Assembly (NCBI GenBank): GCA_900541235.1
Contig: UQIW01000001.1
Span: forward strand, 1-64,000
Reading direction: 5' to 3'
From: an uncultured Collinsella sp.
GTDB lineage: Bacteria > Actinomycetota > Coriobacteriia > Coriobacteriales > Coriobacteriaceae
DNA length: 64,000 nucleotides
Shown here: piece after piece, positions 7,841 to 16,218 of the stretch
How positions within the stretch are numbered: position 1 is the stretch's first letter
Layout: each line of letters starts with the position of its first letter
Notes under the pieces: model-generated
Databases searched by the model: none
The model's input: only the letters and a program-made list of their open reading frames with translations
What the model was told of the DNA's origin: nothing
Position numbers and translations under genes: made by a program

Positions 7841-8782
7841 CTACACCAACTTTCTCGACACTACCTCTCTCAGGTCATCGCAGCACTGGCAGCAGTGGGT
7901 CCAAGACGACCGATCTGTCCCCGTAGTATTAGAGGAAGACACGCAAACGGTAACTGCACCGCTGCCCCTAACAGATGCGTCGTTATTCGAGTTTCCAACA
8001 AACACAATGTCTTGGGGCGAAACGCTCAGATCGCCCGCGACCCTGCTCACAAATCTGCGCTTACCCTCGTAGTCAAAAGGACTAATGCGGATGCCATCAA
8101 CAACGCCTTCGGAATCAAACAGAAACTGATTGGACTTGATTTCCTCCACGTAGCAAGCAAGGTCACCAAGGGCCGCGCGTATAAACTGCCTCTCCGAGCG
8201 AGAGACAATCCAGATCAGAACGCCCGCATCGTTAAGCACCTTAAACACGTCACAAATACCCGGAATTAGACGAGCGTCCTTTCCGATGAGCGTGATGTCA
8301 TCTTTGGTAATACGAGCTTCCCTGAATAATTCCGTAGCCTGCTGAAAATAGCTTCGCCTGTCATCAGCATCGTGAGAATAGCGCACAAGGATATTCTGGA
8401 ATCGGGCTTTATCTTGGCCAGATTCGAGCCAGATATAACGAAGGCTACTGTCAGCATCGATCTTGGGCAAGAGAGTGCCCACGAAATCAAACACAACTGC
8501 AACAGTTTTTCCAGAAGGACCAGCGGTGCTTTCGCTAGTTAAAGGCAATGGGACTTTCTTTCTACCCATACGCCAATAAATCTCTAACACCGCAGAAATA
8601 TATCGCTGCATATCCCCCTCAAACACGAAATACGACTCAACCGCATCCCATGCTTGCGTATTGGCGCAGTCCGAACACACGCGCTCAATAATTATGGGGC
8701 CAGACGAATCACTGACCCTAGGAGCAATGAACGACAGCAGTAAATTAAAGTATGAAGGACCAGGCAGATTTCTCCCCGACAC
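7841..8782 (-). CDS. HAD-superfamily hydrolase-like protein
   Basis: Read from GTG 8782 the product has 313 residues. The HAD core spans roughly residues 85-290. Motif I is VVFDFVGTL, in which the second Asp of DxDGT is replaced by Val. Motif II lies near IWIVSRSE. Motif IV is VFVGNSNND, where GNSNND replaces the usual GDSxND. Catalysis may therefore be altered or lost. Upstream and in the same frame, a single TAG separates it from a 48-codon frame with a good ribosome site. It could be a reinitiated gene or, more likely, the larger part of a gene broken by nonsense mutation. It follows the polysaccharide operon at a 272-base distance (125 bases from the 48-codon frame); membership is unclear. 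Confidence 0.6.
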   Translation of the reverse strand: MSGRNLPGPSYFNLLLSFIAPRVSDSSGPIIIERVCSDCANTQAWDAVESYFVFEGDMQRYISAVLEIYWRMGRKKVPLPLTSESTAGPSGKTVAVVFDFVGTLLPKIDADSSLRYIWLESGQDKARFQNILVRYSHDADDRRSYFQQATELFREARITKDDITLIGKDARLIPGICDVFKVLNDAGVLIWIVSRSERQFIRAALGDLACYVEEIKSNQFLFDSEGVVDGIRISPFDYEGKRRFVSRVAGDLSVSPQDIVFVGNSNNDASVRGSGAVTVCVSSSNTTGTDRSSWTHCCQCCDDLREVVSRKLV

Positions 8783-8929
8783 CTAGGTCCGAAAAGCACT
8801 CATTAATATGCGAGCATCGCTATCAAGATGGTCAAGGTTGATATTATTGCTCTCAACAACCAAACGAAGAAGCTCGGAAAACTTACGAGTCCACTCCTCA
8901 TCTCGCTGGCGACGTCCGCGCCCCGTCAT
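8783..8929 (-). CDS. 48-codon frame, in phase with the HAD gene and ended by TAG
   Basis: ATG 8929 follows AAAGGGG at about 6 bases. The peptide is charged and helical (MTGRGRRQRDEEWTRKFSEL, ending MSAFRT). Its TAG stop is followed at once by the GTG taken as the HAD start, in the same frame. It is probably the original N-terminus of that gene, separated by one nonsense codon. It may also be a small independent peptide. Confidence 0.5.
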   Translation of the reverse strand: MTGRGRRQRDEEWTRKFSELLRLVVESNNINLDHLDSDARILMSAFRT

Positions 8930-9054
8930 CAATGACCCCTTTCAACCTAGAGATTTATGCAAACCGCCTTCGATATCGAACAATTGCTTACGGAAAAATG
9001 AAATTACGAAGAGCACGCATTGCCCATTAGATAAGCTCCAAATGCAAAACAAAG

Positions 9055-10263
9055 CTATTGTGAATCACCGCGAACAAGTTTCTTAAGGCGGCGTTTAATA
9101 CCGCGAAGCTTACCACGGACGCGTTGCCAGAGGGTAGGACGGAAATCCCACTTGACCACGAGATCTAGGATAGACAATCCAGCAGACGCGTCTTTCAAAA
9201 ACTCTTCACGTTTCGGATACGGTGCAACGGAACGAATGAGACTGGGATTTCCGGCGATGACCTCGTCAAGTGTGGCCAGGCCGTTTACAGTAAGCCCAGA
9301 GATAACCTTGAATGCCTGCTCGCCCTTCTGCGTGTTGCAGATAACAGCAGAGACGCCCTTGGAGTAGTCGACCTCGGGATGGATATTCTGGAACCCCCAG
9401 AAGTCACCGAGCGTGATATCGGCGCCGCTGGAGCGCTTTGCGGGGCACTCTAGGCAAGATGAGCGAAGACTCGCATTGGCAAGAAACGCTTTCATATACC
9501 AATCCTTCTCAAACACCTGGGATTCGGTATCCCCGGTGTTGTCTTTCTCCGCTATGTGCTTGTACATAGCGGAGAAAGACAACCATCCGGTTGTCTTACT
9601 CCGCATATTTACGTCGCAGACGTCCGACCCGAAGGCCTCGCCGCGGTAGTCGACCCAGCGCGACCAGAGTTCGGGAGAGGGGACGCCGTGGCAGATGACG
9701 TCGACAGACAGAAAAAGGTCGCCGTCGGCGAGCTTCCCGAGATATCCCCTCATACCCGCGACCTGGCAGGCGGTACCGGCGAAGAGGACGCGTCGACCGG
9801 ACCGGAGTGAATCACGAACGCCCCTATACACCTCTTTCCCGACAGAGCTCTGCACGTATTTTGAACGCATGACGGCATCGAGGTCGGCTTCGTTGTCGAC
9901 GAGCACATGGCGGACAGTATGACATCCCTCATCGAAGGCCGCACCGCAGACGACGCCGCCATCGGAAAGCGCCTTCCGAGCAAGGAGCCCGAACATGCCG
10001 CCCGAGGAGGAGCGGTCGAGCAGCTCTGGAGATTCGGCCTTCGCCCATGAGACGGATTGTAGCTGGTCGGAAGATCGCTTACCTACCGCGGGGCAGGCTC
10101 GCTCGCAAGCGCTGCAGCCGATGCAGCTCCCAGTATCCACCATAGGGCGGGAAAAGCCGAGAACGTCTCGCTCCATGGAAATACATCCCTTGGGGCAGAC
10201 GGCGGAACAGGCTCCGCAGCCGCAGCAGGCGTCTCCGATTTTGCAAATCTCAGGATTAGGCAT
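9055..10263 (-). CDS. FrhB/FdhB-family iron-sulfur protein of the polysaccharide locus
   Basis: A 402-residue protein. The N-terminus has two 4Fe-4S ferredoxin motifs (CCGCGACSAVCP and CIGCSACERACP). After these come the coenzyme F420 hydrogenase/dehydrogenase beta-subunit N- and C-terminal domains (RSSSGGMFGLLARKAL, LFAGTACQVAGMRGYL, ITLGDFWG). Family members in polysaccharide loci, often beside pyruvyl transferases as here, are thought to modify sugars rather than to use F420. I chose ATG 10263 because GGGAG precedes it by 7 bases; an upstream in-frame start would overlap the flippase gene. It lies 10 bases after that gene and is the last clear gene of the operon. A long perfect inverted repeat lies inside the coding region (9538-9597). 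Confidence 0.85.
   Translation of the reverse strand: MPNPEICKIGDACCGCGACSAVCPKGCISMERDVLGFSRPMVDTGSCIGCSACERACPAVGKRSSDQLQSVSWAKAESPELLDRSSSGGMFGLLARKALSDGGVVCGAAFDEGCHTVRHVLVDNEADLDAVMRSKYVQSSVGKEVYRGVRDSLRSGRRVLFAGTACQVAGMRGYLGKLADGDLFLSVDVICHGVPSPELWSRWVDYRGEAFGSDVCDVNMRSKTTGWLSFSAMYKHIAEKDNTGDTESQVFEKDWYMKAFLANASLRSSCLECPAKRSSGADITLGDFWGFQNIHPEVDYSKGVSAVICNTQKGEQAFKVISGLTVNGLATLDEVIAGNPSLIRSVAPYPKREEFLKDASAGLSILDLVVKWDFRPTLWQRVRGKLRGIKRRLKKLVRGDSQ
9538..9597. repeat. 20-bp perfect inverted repeat plus adjoining 9-bp palindrome inside a CDS
   Basis: Arms 9538-9557 and 9564-9583 are perfect inverted copies around a 6-base loop. A second palindrome (AAGACAACC ATCC GGTTGTCTT, 9576-9597) shares part of the right arm. 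All of it is translated within the FrhB-family gene. Confidence 0.85.
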
Positions 10264-10273
10264 AAATAGCTCC

Positions 10274-11779
10274 CTAACGGAGGAATGGAAGGCGGGCGGT
10301 AATACCTGCCTTCTCATCGGAATCAAGAACAAATAGCCACATAGCAACTACGAAAAGCAAGGTGTAAACCGCACCCCAGGCGAGGAAAAGCAGCCAACTC
10401 GAAACGGGAAGAAAAGCGCTCAATACCTTGCAGACGGCAAGGACTGCCGCAGACGCCAGCGCCACGGGCAGGTTACGCTTCCAGAAGAAGGCCATGTCGA
10501 GCCCGATGCGGTTCTGGTAGTACCAGTTCATAAAGAGTCCGTTGCCCAAAACGATGCTCACAATGTAGGCAATCGCGGGAGCCCAGTACCCTAGATAAGG
10601 AGAAGCAATCCAGGTGAAGACAACGTTCAGCACCGCCATGAATAGATAGACGATGCTACGAGTCTTATGCCTATTCTTTGCACGCTGAATTTCGATTCCC
10701 GTATTCTGGCACAGGGGAACGCCGACGGGGAGCGTCATCGCGCAGATGAGGTAGTACGCGTCGACGAACCCCTCGCCCGCCCACTTGATAATAAAGAAGC
10801 GGCCTACGAGCACGAACCCGCAGTACACCCAGCAGAATAGGAACATCTGATAGCGACCAACGCGCGTCATAAGACTCGTAAGAACTCCGTTATCGTCAGA
10901 CTCGGCTACGATACGGTTAATCTTGGGAACGAAGACGCTCGACATGGTAATCGAGAGAGAATAAAAGACCTGGCGGATCTGAAGGGACACTGCGAAAACG
11001 GAAACCGCCACCGCGCTAGTGAGCGCGCCCAGCATCATGTTGGGAACGCTTTGGTTCACAAGGTCACACACCTGGTTCGCGAAAATCCAGGCAGAAAACG
11101 CAGCTATGGCTCGGAAAAGCGTCGTGTCGAACCTCTTGAGGTTGAACCGCATGCCAAGCTTGAAGCAGGCGAATCGGACGTTCAGCGAAAGAAGGACAAG
11201 CGTAACAGAAAGCTGGGCAACGGCTACGCCAACAGCACCCATGCCGGCGCTGAGAAGTAGGAACGCGATACCGGGAGTTGCCAGGGTGGTGAACATCTGC
11301 CTGGTCTGCTGGTACTTGAACTGCTCATGAGCAATGATATAGGCATCAAAGACTGTGGAGAATAGCGTACACGCCACGTTGACAGCCATGATCGCCATGA
11401 GCTCTCCAGCAAGTCCTACCTGTCCAGAGGTAAAGCTTCTAGAAAAAAATGTTTCTACGTTTGCCGCAAACAGCAAGCCCAGCGAAAGTGCGATGGCGCA
11501 GACAGCAAGGTACAGCATGAGGTACATGCCGTTAAGCGAGCGGATGTCCTCTTCTGTGCCGTGAGCCCTTCTCTGGGTGTAGAAGCGTACGTATGCCTCA
11601 GAAAAACCAAATGTAAGCAGCGTGAGAGAAAACACGAAAGAGTTAGACGTCTGATATACGCCGTAGTCCGCCTGCCCCACAAAGGACAGTAACATTGGCG
11701 TGTAGACTAGGTTTACTATATTTTTTACGATGATGTTGAGGTAGCCGAGTATGACGCCGGCTTTGCGCTGGCTAGCCAC
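10274..11779 (-). CDS. polysaccharide flippase (Wzx-type, MOP superfamily)
   Basis: A 501-residue membrane protein with about 12-14 hydrophobic segments and the MOP-family start (AGVILGYLNIIVKNIVNLVY, then TPMLLSFVGQADYGVY). It would move lipid-linked repeat units across the cytoplasmic membrane for polymerisation outside. I prefer GTG 11779 because GAAGGTG lies 7 bases upstream; an ATG at 11800 has a poorer site. With GTG the gene overlaps the end of the pyruvyl-transferase gene by 8 bases, consistent with coupling. Confidence 0.88.
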   Translation of the reverse strand: MASQRKAGVILGYLNIIVKNIVNLVYTPMLLSFVGQADYGVYQTSNSFVFSLTLLTFGFSEAYVRFYTQRRAHGTEEDIRSLNGMYLMLYLAVCAIALSLGLLFAANVETFFSRSFTSGQVGLAGELMAIMAVNVACTLFSTVFDAYIIAHEQFKYQQTRQMFTTLATPGIAFLLLSAGMGAVGVAVAQLSVTLVLLSLNVRFACFKLGMRFNLKRFDTTLFRAIAAFSAWIFANQVCDLVNQSVPNMMLGALTSAVAVSVFAVSLQIRQVFYSLSITMSSVFVPKINRIVAESDDNGVLTSLMTRVGRYQMFLFCWVYCGFVLVGRFFIIKWAGEGFVDAYYLICAMTLPVGVPLCQNTGIEIQRAKNRHKTRSIVYLFMAVLNVVFTWIASPYLGYWAPAIAYIVSIVLGNGLFMNWYYQNRIGLDMAFFWKRNLPVALASAAVLAVCKVLSAFLPVSSWLLFLAWGAVYTLLFVVAMWLFVLDSDEKAGITARLPFLR

Positions 11780-12827
11780 GGGAATCACCTTCGAGTGCAT
11801 CTTTCAGCCATGTTAGAGATGAGTTACGAAGTGCCGATAGTCTAACTTCGACGTCATCCCAATTCGTGCCGAAAATCGCATCTTCGCAGAAAGATTCTTC
11901 GGAGGAGCGGTGTCCCTTGAGTCCAAAGTTAGCGCACAGCGTATCAAAACGCGATGACATATCGGCATCTGCGCTAACCCGCTCAAAGATGGCGAGAGGC
12001 CTATGATGCAGTAAGGCAAAAACACTTGCGTGAAAAGAGTCGGTGCACACAAGAGCGCTATGGGCGACAAGCCACACGAACTCAGAAGGGCCAATCGCCA
12101 GCGACTCGTCCATCACATCAATGACTTCAAAATCGTGAGAAGCCGCAAGGCAGGCAATGCGTTTGTCATTTACATCGTCACCGAGAACATATTTGAATAC
12201 ATATGGCCGAGTAAGATCCAACTTTTCAGGCTTGATCGACACTGTTTCCCATTCTGAAGGTCCAAGCAGGAGCGTTGGATCAAGCACTACTGGGACGTCG
12301 AAGCCGGCAAGATCACGAATGATTCCGGCTCCTGCAGCCTCGCGAACAGATATCGAGTTGATGTCATCGAGTAAAGCAGCCGTCCCCTCACGGTCTTCAA
12401 GGATTTCACTCACGCCAAAGCTAGCAGCGTAGGCAACCTTCTTACCACACGATACCATCGGCAAATACTCCAGCTCGCTATTAAAACTAAAATCAGGATT
12501 CCATACTTGATCCGATCCGATAACAAAGCAGTCGTACATTGCATCAAGTTTGGGGGAAACAAATTCTTTGGATACAACCGAATCAGAAAAGGTGATGTAG
12601 CTACTATCAAAGCGCCTAAAAGCAGCCAATCTGTCAGCCCTATGCTTAACTGAACCAACCTTACGCTTAAGAGCACGCATTTTTGATAGAGCAGACCCAT
12701 GAAAGCCGGCATCTCGCCTCAAGGATTCAGTATGGTTTCCTAGGTCATCAAGTATGGTTTGAAGCGCAAAGTTTTGCAGCCTGTTTCCATAATTGATACT
12801 TTGTATCGTCATGATTGCGATATTCAT
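11772..12827 (-). CDS. polysaccharide pyruvyl transferase family protein
   Basis: A 351-residue soluble protein of the CsaB/WcaK type. It begins with the family's Asn-Tyr-Gly motif (MTIQSINYGNRLQNFALQ). It contains the conserved GSDQVWNPDF segment and a C-terminal LVCTDSFHASVFALLHHRPL motif with the sialyltransferase-like His. The family adds ketal pyruvate from PEP to sugars, giving the polymer negative charge. GGAG stands 8 bases before ATG 12827. It precedes the flippase gene, and the neighbouring FrhB-family gene is a common partner. Confidence 0.87.
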   Translation of the reverse strand: MNIAIMTIQSINYGNRLQNFALQTILDDLGNHTESLRRDAGFHGSALSKMRALKRKVGSVKHRADRLAAFRRFDSSYITFSDSVVSKEFVSPKLDAMYDCFVIGSDQVWNPDFSFNSELEYLPMVSCGKKVAYAASFGVSEILEDREGTAALLDDINSISVREAAGAGIIRDLAGFDVPVVLDPTLLLGPSEWETVSIKPEKLDLTRPYVFKYVLGDDVNDKRIACLAASHDFEVIDVMDESLAIGPSEFVWLVAHSALVCTDSFHASVFALLHHRPLAIFERVSADADMSSRFDTLCANFGLKGHRSSEESFCEDAIFGTNWDDVEVRLSALRNSSLTWLKDALEGDSRG

Positions 12828-12988
12828 AGCAAATTACTCCATAAATCTAAATATAAACGACTTTGTAATCAGGCATTAGCTTCCACTCCCACGGCAAATA
12901 GCGTCGAAAACCAAATTTCGAAACAACTGATTGCCAAGGGAGCAACTTTAGAAATTGGTACTGATAAACGAGGAGAACACAAACAACC
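12828..12988. other. 161-base gap in the polysaccharide operon
   Basis: This spacer separates the GT2 gene ending at 12989 from the pyruvyl transferase. On the minus strand one frame is open for about 49 codons (ending WEWKLMPDYKVVYI), which could be the remains of a lost gene. I cannot identify it. Confidence 0.35.
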
Positions 12989-13987
12989 TCATTCTTTTAT
13001 CAATACGGTAGAACCAACCCGATTACCCCTGAGGCTTTTACACATTCCATATGCTCTCGTCAGGACATTGAAAATAACTGGGAAATGGACAATGAGTAAG
13101 TATTTGGCTTTAGTCGCACCGTGTAAAAACGATAAATAATTCCGATAAACCAACAATCTGTTCCGTAATAGCTCATAATCGCCAGGCCTAGAACCTAGTC
13201 GAGCTACCATAGAGAGAACCCCGATGGAGTGAGACGCAAACAACTCAAATGCGGGTGAAGGGTGACCAAGCGAAATCTCGTTGCGCAGAATGCGATCCTG
13301 CACTGCAGTTGCATCGACATACTTGGCCACAGATGCAGAATTAACAGCAGAATCCTCCCTAGTAATCAAATATCGATACAAAGGTTCATCAATGACAGCA
13401 ACCGATCCAGCAGCCTTCCAAAACATTTTGTAAAGAAAGTCCCGATCCTCAAGTAGGGCTAAAGTGGTATCAAATCGCTCGTCTCCAATAAGGGACCTTT
13501 GAAACACGTGAGCATATGGAAATAGAAGGTCTCCGCACTGAAGTGGGCCCTCGTTGGAGGAAACACTAGACTTTGGAGCGGGTATTAGGCCCAGCCTATT
13601 GCCGTCGCCATCAATTTGCTCCACAGGAAATGCAACCATCAGGGGCTTATCTGATGATTGAGATAGAGCTTGTGCCAGTTTTCGCAAAGCGCCAGAACAT
13701 ATTTGATCATCGCTGTCGCAGAACCATACATATTGACCTTGAGCGACCTCGATACCAGCATTGCGAGCGGAAGAAACACCGCCATTCAACTTATGAACGC
13801 AAAGAACCCTGCGGTCTTGTGCGGCAAGTTCATCACACATATCAGCAGAACCATCAGTCGAGCCGTCATCAACAAGAATCAACTCAAAACTTTGAAAATC
13901 TTGAGACAGAATCGAAGAAACACAGTCAGAAAGATAGACAATAGTGTTGTACACGGGCACGATAATTGAAAATTCTGGAGCATTCAT
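12989..13987 (-). CDS. family 2 glycosyltransferase
   Basis: A 332-residue GT-A fold enzyme. The N-terminal nucleotide-binding part reads FSIIVPVYNT and LVDDGSTDGSADMC. SSARNAG follows, then a metal-binding DxD-like CDSDD near residue 93. The C-terminal part is variable, as usual for the family, and probably determines acceptor choice. It would add one sugar to the undecaprenyl-linked repeat unit at the inner membrane face. Donor and acceptor cannot be told from sequence. Its ATG overlaps the TGA of a short open frame (13984-14100) that may be the tail of a lost upstream gene. Confidence 0.9.
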   Translation of the reverse strand: MNAPEFSIIVPVYNTIVYLSDCVSSILSQDFQSFELILVDDGSTDGSADMCDELAAQDRRVLCVHKLNGGVSSARNAGIEVAQGQYVWFCDSDDQICSGALRKLAQALSQSSDKPLMVAFPVEQIDGDGNRLGLIPAPKSSVSSNEGPLQCGDLLFPYAHVFQRSLIGDERFDTTLALLEDRDFLYKMFWKAAGSVAVIDEPLYRYLITREDSAVNSASVAKYVDATAVQDRILRNEISLGHPSPAFELFASHSIGVLSMVARLGSRPGDYELLRNRLLVYRNYLSFLHGATKAKYLLIVHFPVIFNVLTRAYGMCKSLRGNRVGSTVLIKE

Positions 13988-14100
13988 TTACTAACCATTT
14001 CAGCGATTTGATCGCAAAAATACTTGACGTCATATTTTGAAAAAATTGATTCCGCAGCATCAAGAACCGTTGTGGAAGTTTGCCAAATGTAACCTGAATG
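13984..14100 (-). pseudogene. possible C-terminal remnant of a lost glycosyltransferase gene
   Basis: Minus-strand frame of about 38 codons without a start codon (GYIWQTSTTVLDAAESIFSK, then YDVKYFCDQIAEMVSK). It overlaps the end of the upstream GT2 gene in another frame. Its TGA overlaps the downstream GT2 ATG as ATGA, the normal arrangement for coupled genes. It may be the tail of a gene replaced by recombination. Confidence 0.45.
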
Positions 14101-15100
14101 TTACAAGCGTCTTAACCAGTTCGTACTTCAAACGAAGCACAGACACGACGATGATTCGATAATCCAGCCGCAAGGTATCCACAATACGCGGATTTCCTAA
14201 TTCATCTATCGCATGATTCACAATACCCGCAAAGGCTTTAAGCTCATGGCGCGCTGCGGCTTTATCAAAGGACTCATCAGCAAACAACAGCCCCAAAAGA
14301 TAGACCACATTCCTCACGACACAAGCAAATGCTCCATCTTCTAATTTCCATTCCTTGCTATAAAGGATTATTTGATTTAGCACGCGCTCCAAGTCCATTC
14401 GCTGGCTCAGTCTATAACAAGCCGTACTTGCTTCCTCACTTTGTCTGTAAAAGTAAAGTACGTCATCGACAACAAGCATGCTTTGGCATCTTGCTGCGGC
14501 CTCGGCAAGTTGAAGTAAATCTTCTCCATGCATAACCCCGGCGAAAGCAGCATAATCAGTTTTCTCATTAAAAAGAGAAGCTCTGAAAACCTTGCCCCAC
14601 ATACTGTTCATATTTCCTTCAAGGACAAGAGATCGAATGGTATCCTGAACACGGTACGCCCCCGCCTTAGGTCCACTGAAGTGTAAAGGCGCTTCAAATG
14701 TTGGGTTCCTGCTAAATCGAAACATTAAAATATCAGGATCACAGTCATCAAGATATCTATAGCAATTCTCGATTGCATTAGCTTTTAACTTATCATCCGC
14801 ATCCAGAAACATCACATGCGTCCCCTTTGCTACAGCAAGTGCAGTCCCGCGCGCAAGAAGAGGCCCTTGATTTTCAGTATGCACAACTATCGCATTGCTA
14901 TGACGCGAACAGAACTCATCGCAATACTTCGCGGTTTCATCAGTTGATCCATCGTCAATAATTACTATATTGAAATCAGGACAAGTTTGACACAGAAGCG
15001 ATTCCAAGCAGTCTCCTACATACCGTTCAGCATTAAACGCGGGAATCAAAACAGAGATATGCGGCTTACACGCATTTGCTTCTTCCAGATTACCAAACAT
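14060..15100 (-). CDS. family 2 glycosyltransferase
   Basis: A 346-residue GT2 enzyme with ISVLIPAFNAERYVGDCLES, then IIDDGSTDETAKYCDEF and a metal-site motif LDADD near residue 105. The first dozen residues are extra to the fold. The end (RLHLANFHNGS) may be altered, because a different, better-looking C-terminal frame follows immediately. Its probable role is sugar addition during repeat-unit assembly. It starts 13 bases after the EpsG-like gene in the same operon. Confidence 0.9.
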   Translation of the reverse strand: MFGNLEEANACKPHISVLIPAFNAERYVGDCLESLLCQTCPDFNIVIIDDGSTDETAKYCDEFCSRHSNAIVVHTENQGPLLARGTALAVAKGTHVMFLDADDKLKANAIENCYRYLDDCDPDILMFRFSRNPTFEAPLHFSGPKAGAYRVQDTIRSLVLEGNMNSMWGKVFRASLFNEKTDYAAFAGVMHGEDLLQLAEAAARCQSMLVVDDVLYFYRQSEEASTACYRLSQRMDLERVLNQIILYSKEWKLEDGAFACVVRNVVYLLGLLFADESFDKAAARHELKAFAGIVNHAIDELGNPRIVDTLRLDYRIIVVSVLRLKYELVKTLVTFRLHLANFHNGS

Positions 15101-15113
15101 TAAATAAATCCCT

Positions 15114-16163
15114 CTAGTCTAAGACGCATGCATAAGGAAGTACGCCATAATGCCCCAGTACCGAAATTGTTAATTGCATATAAACAAGAAAAGCAATGAC
15201 GATAATCCACGTAAGCGCAAACTTCAATTTCTCATCTTCAATGAGCGTCAGCAGCCGCGGAATAAAAACGATCATGGATATACTGAAGTACCTACGCAAC
15301 CTGTCTGCCAGAGGAACAAATCCCGTTGCCAGAGCCATCATTAAGGATAGAACCTCGACCACCAGCAAGGTACGCATTATGGAATCTGATGATGGAAACT
15401 TATTGCTCAACAGCGCAGCAAAACTTAGCACAGACAAATCAACTGCAATCGCCACGTAGGCGACGCGTCCATTATTAAAGGCCGAATCATAATAGCCCTC
15501 ATACTTGCTGAAGTTACCGACCACATTTTGGAAAAGAGAATCAGCCACACCCGAGGCAACACATATTGCAAATAGCGTTAGAAACACAACTATTCCTTTA
15601 TTGGAAAGTTTCCTAATAAAGTAGACGAAATAAAAAACAAAAGAAGTGGTATGAATCATGCATGCCAGGAATACACAAAGAGTGAAACGAAGCAGTTTAC
15701 CATCGTGAACATAAACTAGAGAATAGAGCAAAATGGCAGCTGCTAGCATTTGCCTCATCATATTCATATAAGCAAAGAAATAGCCCGCTGCAATCAGGAG
15801 AAAAACGCTCATGACCGGATCAGGGGACAGTTTTTCAATTGCACAGCGACTAATGACAAAAAATAGAGTCGAAAGGACCAACAGAAAAAAATGAAAATTC
15901 GGCAATATCGCATAGCAAAGTCTTGAAAGCAAGTAGTAGCCAATTTCAATACTGCCTTGCATGCCTGAAGCAGACCAAAAATAGATATCCTGGTACATAT
16001 AATAATCGGTGCCGATACCGACACGAAGACCCGTTACAAAGATCATTATCACCGTCGCGATTGCGGTGAAAACCAAGGACGATGCACGAGACTTTGACTT
16101 TGCTTTAAACGAAAGCCATTCCATAAATACAACGGCTGTGAGAGTTGACCAGTAAATAAGCAT
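15114..16163 (-). CDS. EpsG-family polysaccharide polymerase (Wzy-like)
   Basis: A 349-residue membrane protein with about 10 hydrophobic segments. The EpsG signature is present near residues 47-57 (GLRVGIGTDYYMYQ), as are the conserved FFAYMNMMRQMLAAAILLYS region and a late Arg-rich loop (PLADRLRRYF). This family polymerises repeat units on the outer face of the membrane. It is the only polymerase candidate in the operon, so the pathway is Wzx/Wzy-type. It follows the GT2 gene at a 55-base distance. Confidence 0.88.
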   Translation of the reverse strand: MLIYWSTLTAVVFMEWLSFKAKSKSRASSLVFTAIATVIMIFVTGLRVGIGTDYYMYQDIYFWSASGMQGSIEIGYYLLSRLCYAILPNFHFFLLVLSTLFFVISRCAIEKLSPDPVMSVFLLIAAGYFFAYMNMMRQMLAAAILLYSLVYVHDGKLLRFTLCVFLACMIHTTSFVFYFVYFIRKLSNKGIVVFLTLFAICVASGVADSLFQNVVGNFSKYEGYYDSAFNNGRVAYVAIAVDLSVLSFAALLSNKFPSSDSIMRTLLVVEVLSLMMALATGFVPLADRLRRYFSISMIVFIPRLLTLIEDEKLKFALTWIIVIAFLVYMQLTISVLGHYGVLPYACVLD

Positions 16164-16218
16164 ATAAGCAGAGACCTATTCAAAATGCTTGTTACGAGAT
16201 GGAGGAAAGCCTCATCTC

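Noticed and set aside
8783..8785. TAG in the HAD gene as pyrrolysine
   Set aside because: No sign of pyrrolysine genes in the window, and the family has no such residue. A nonsense mutation or separate start is simpler.
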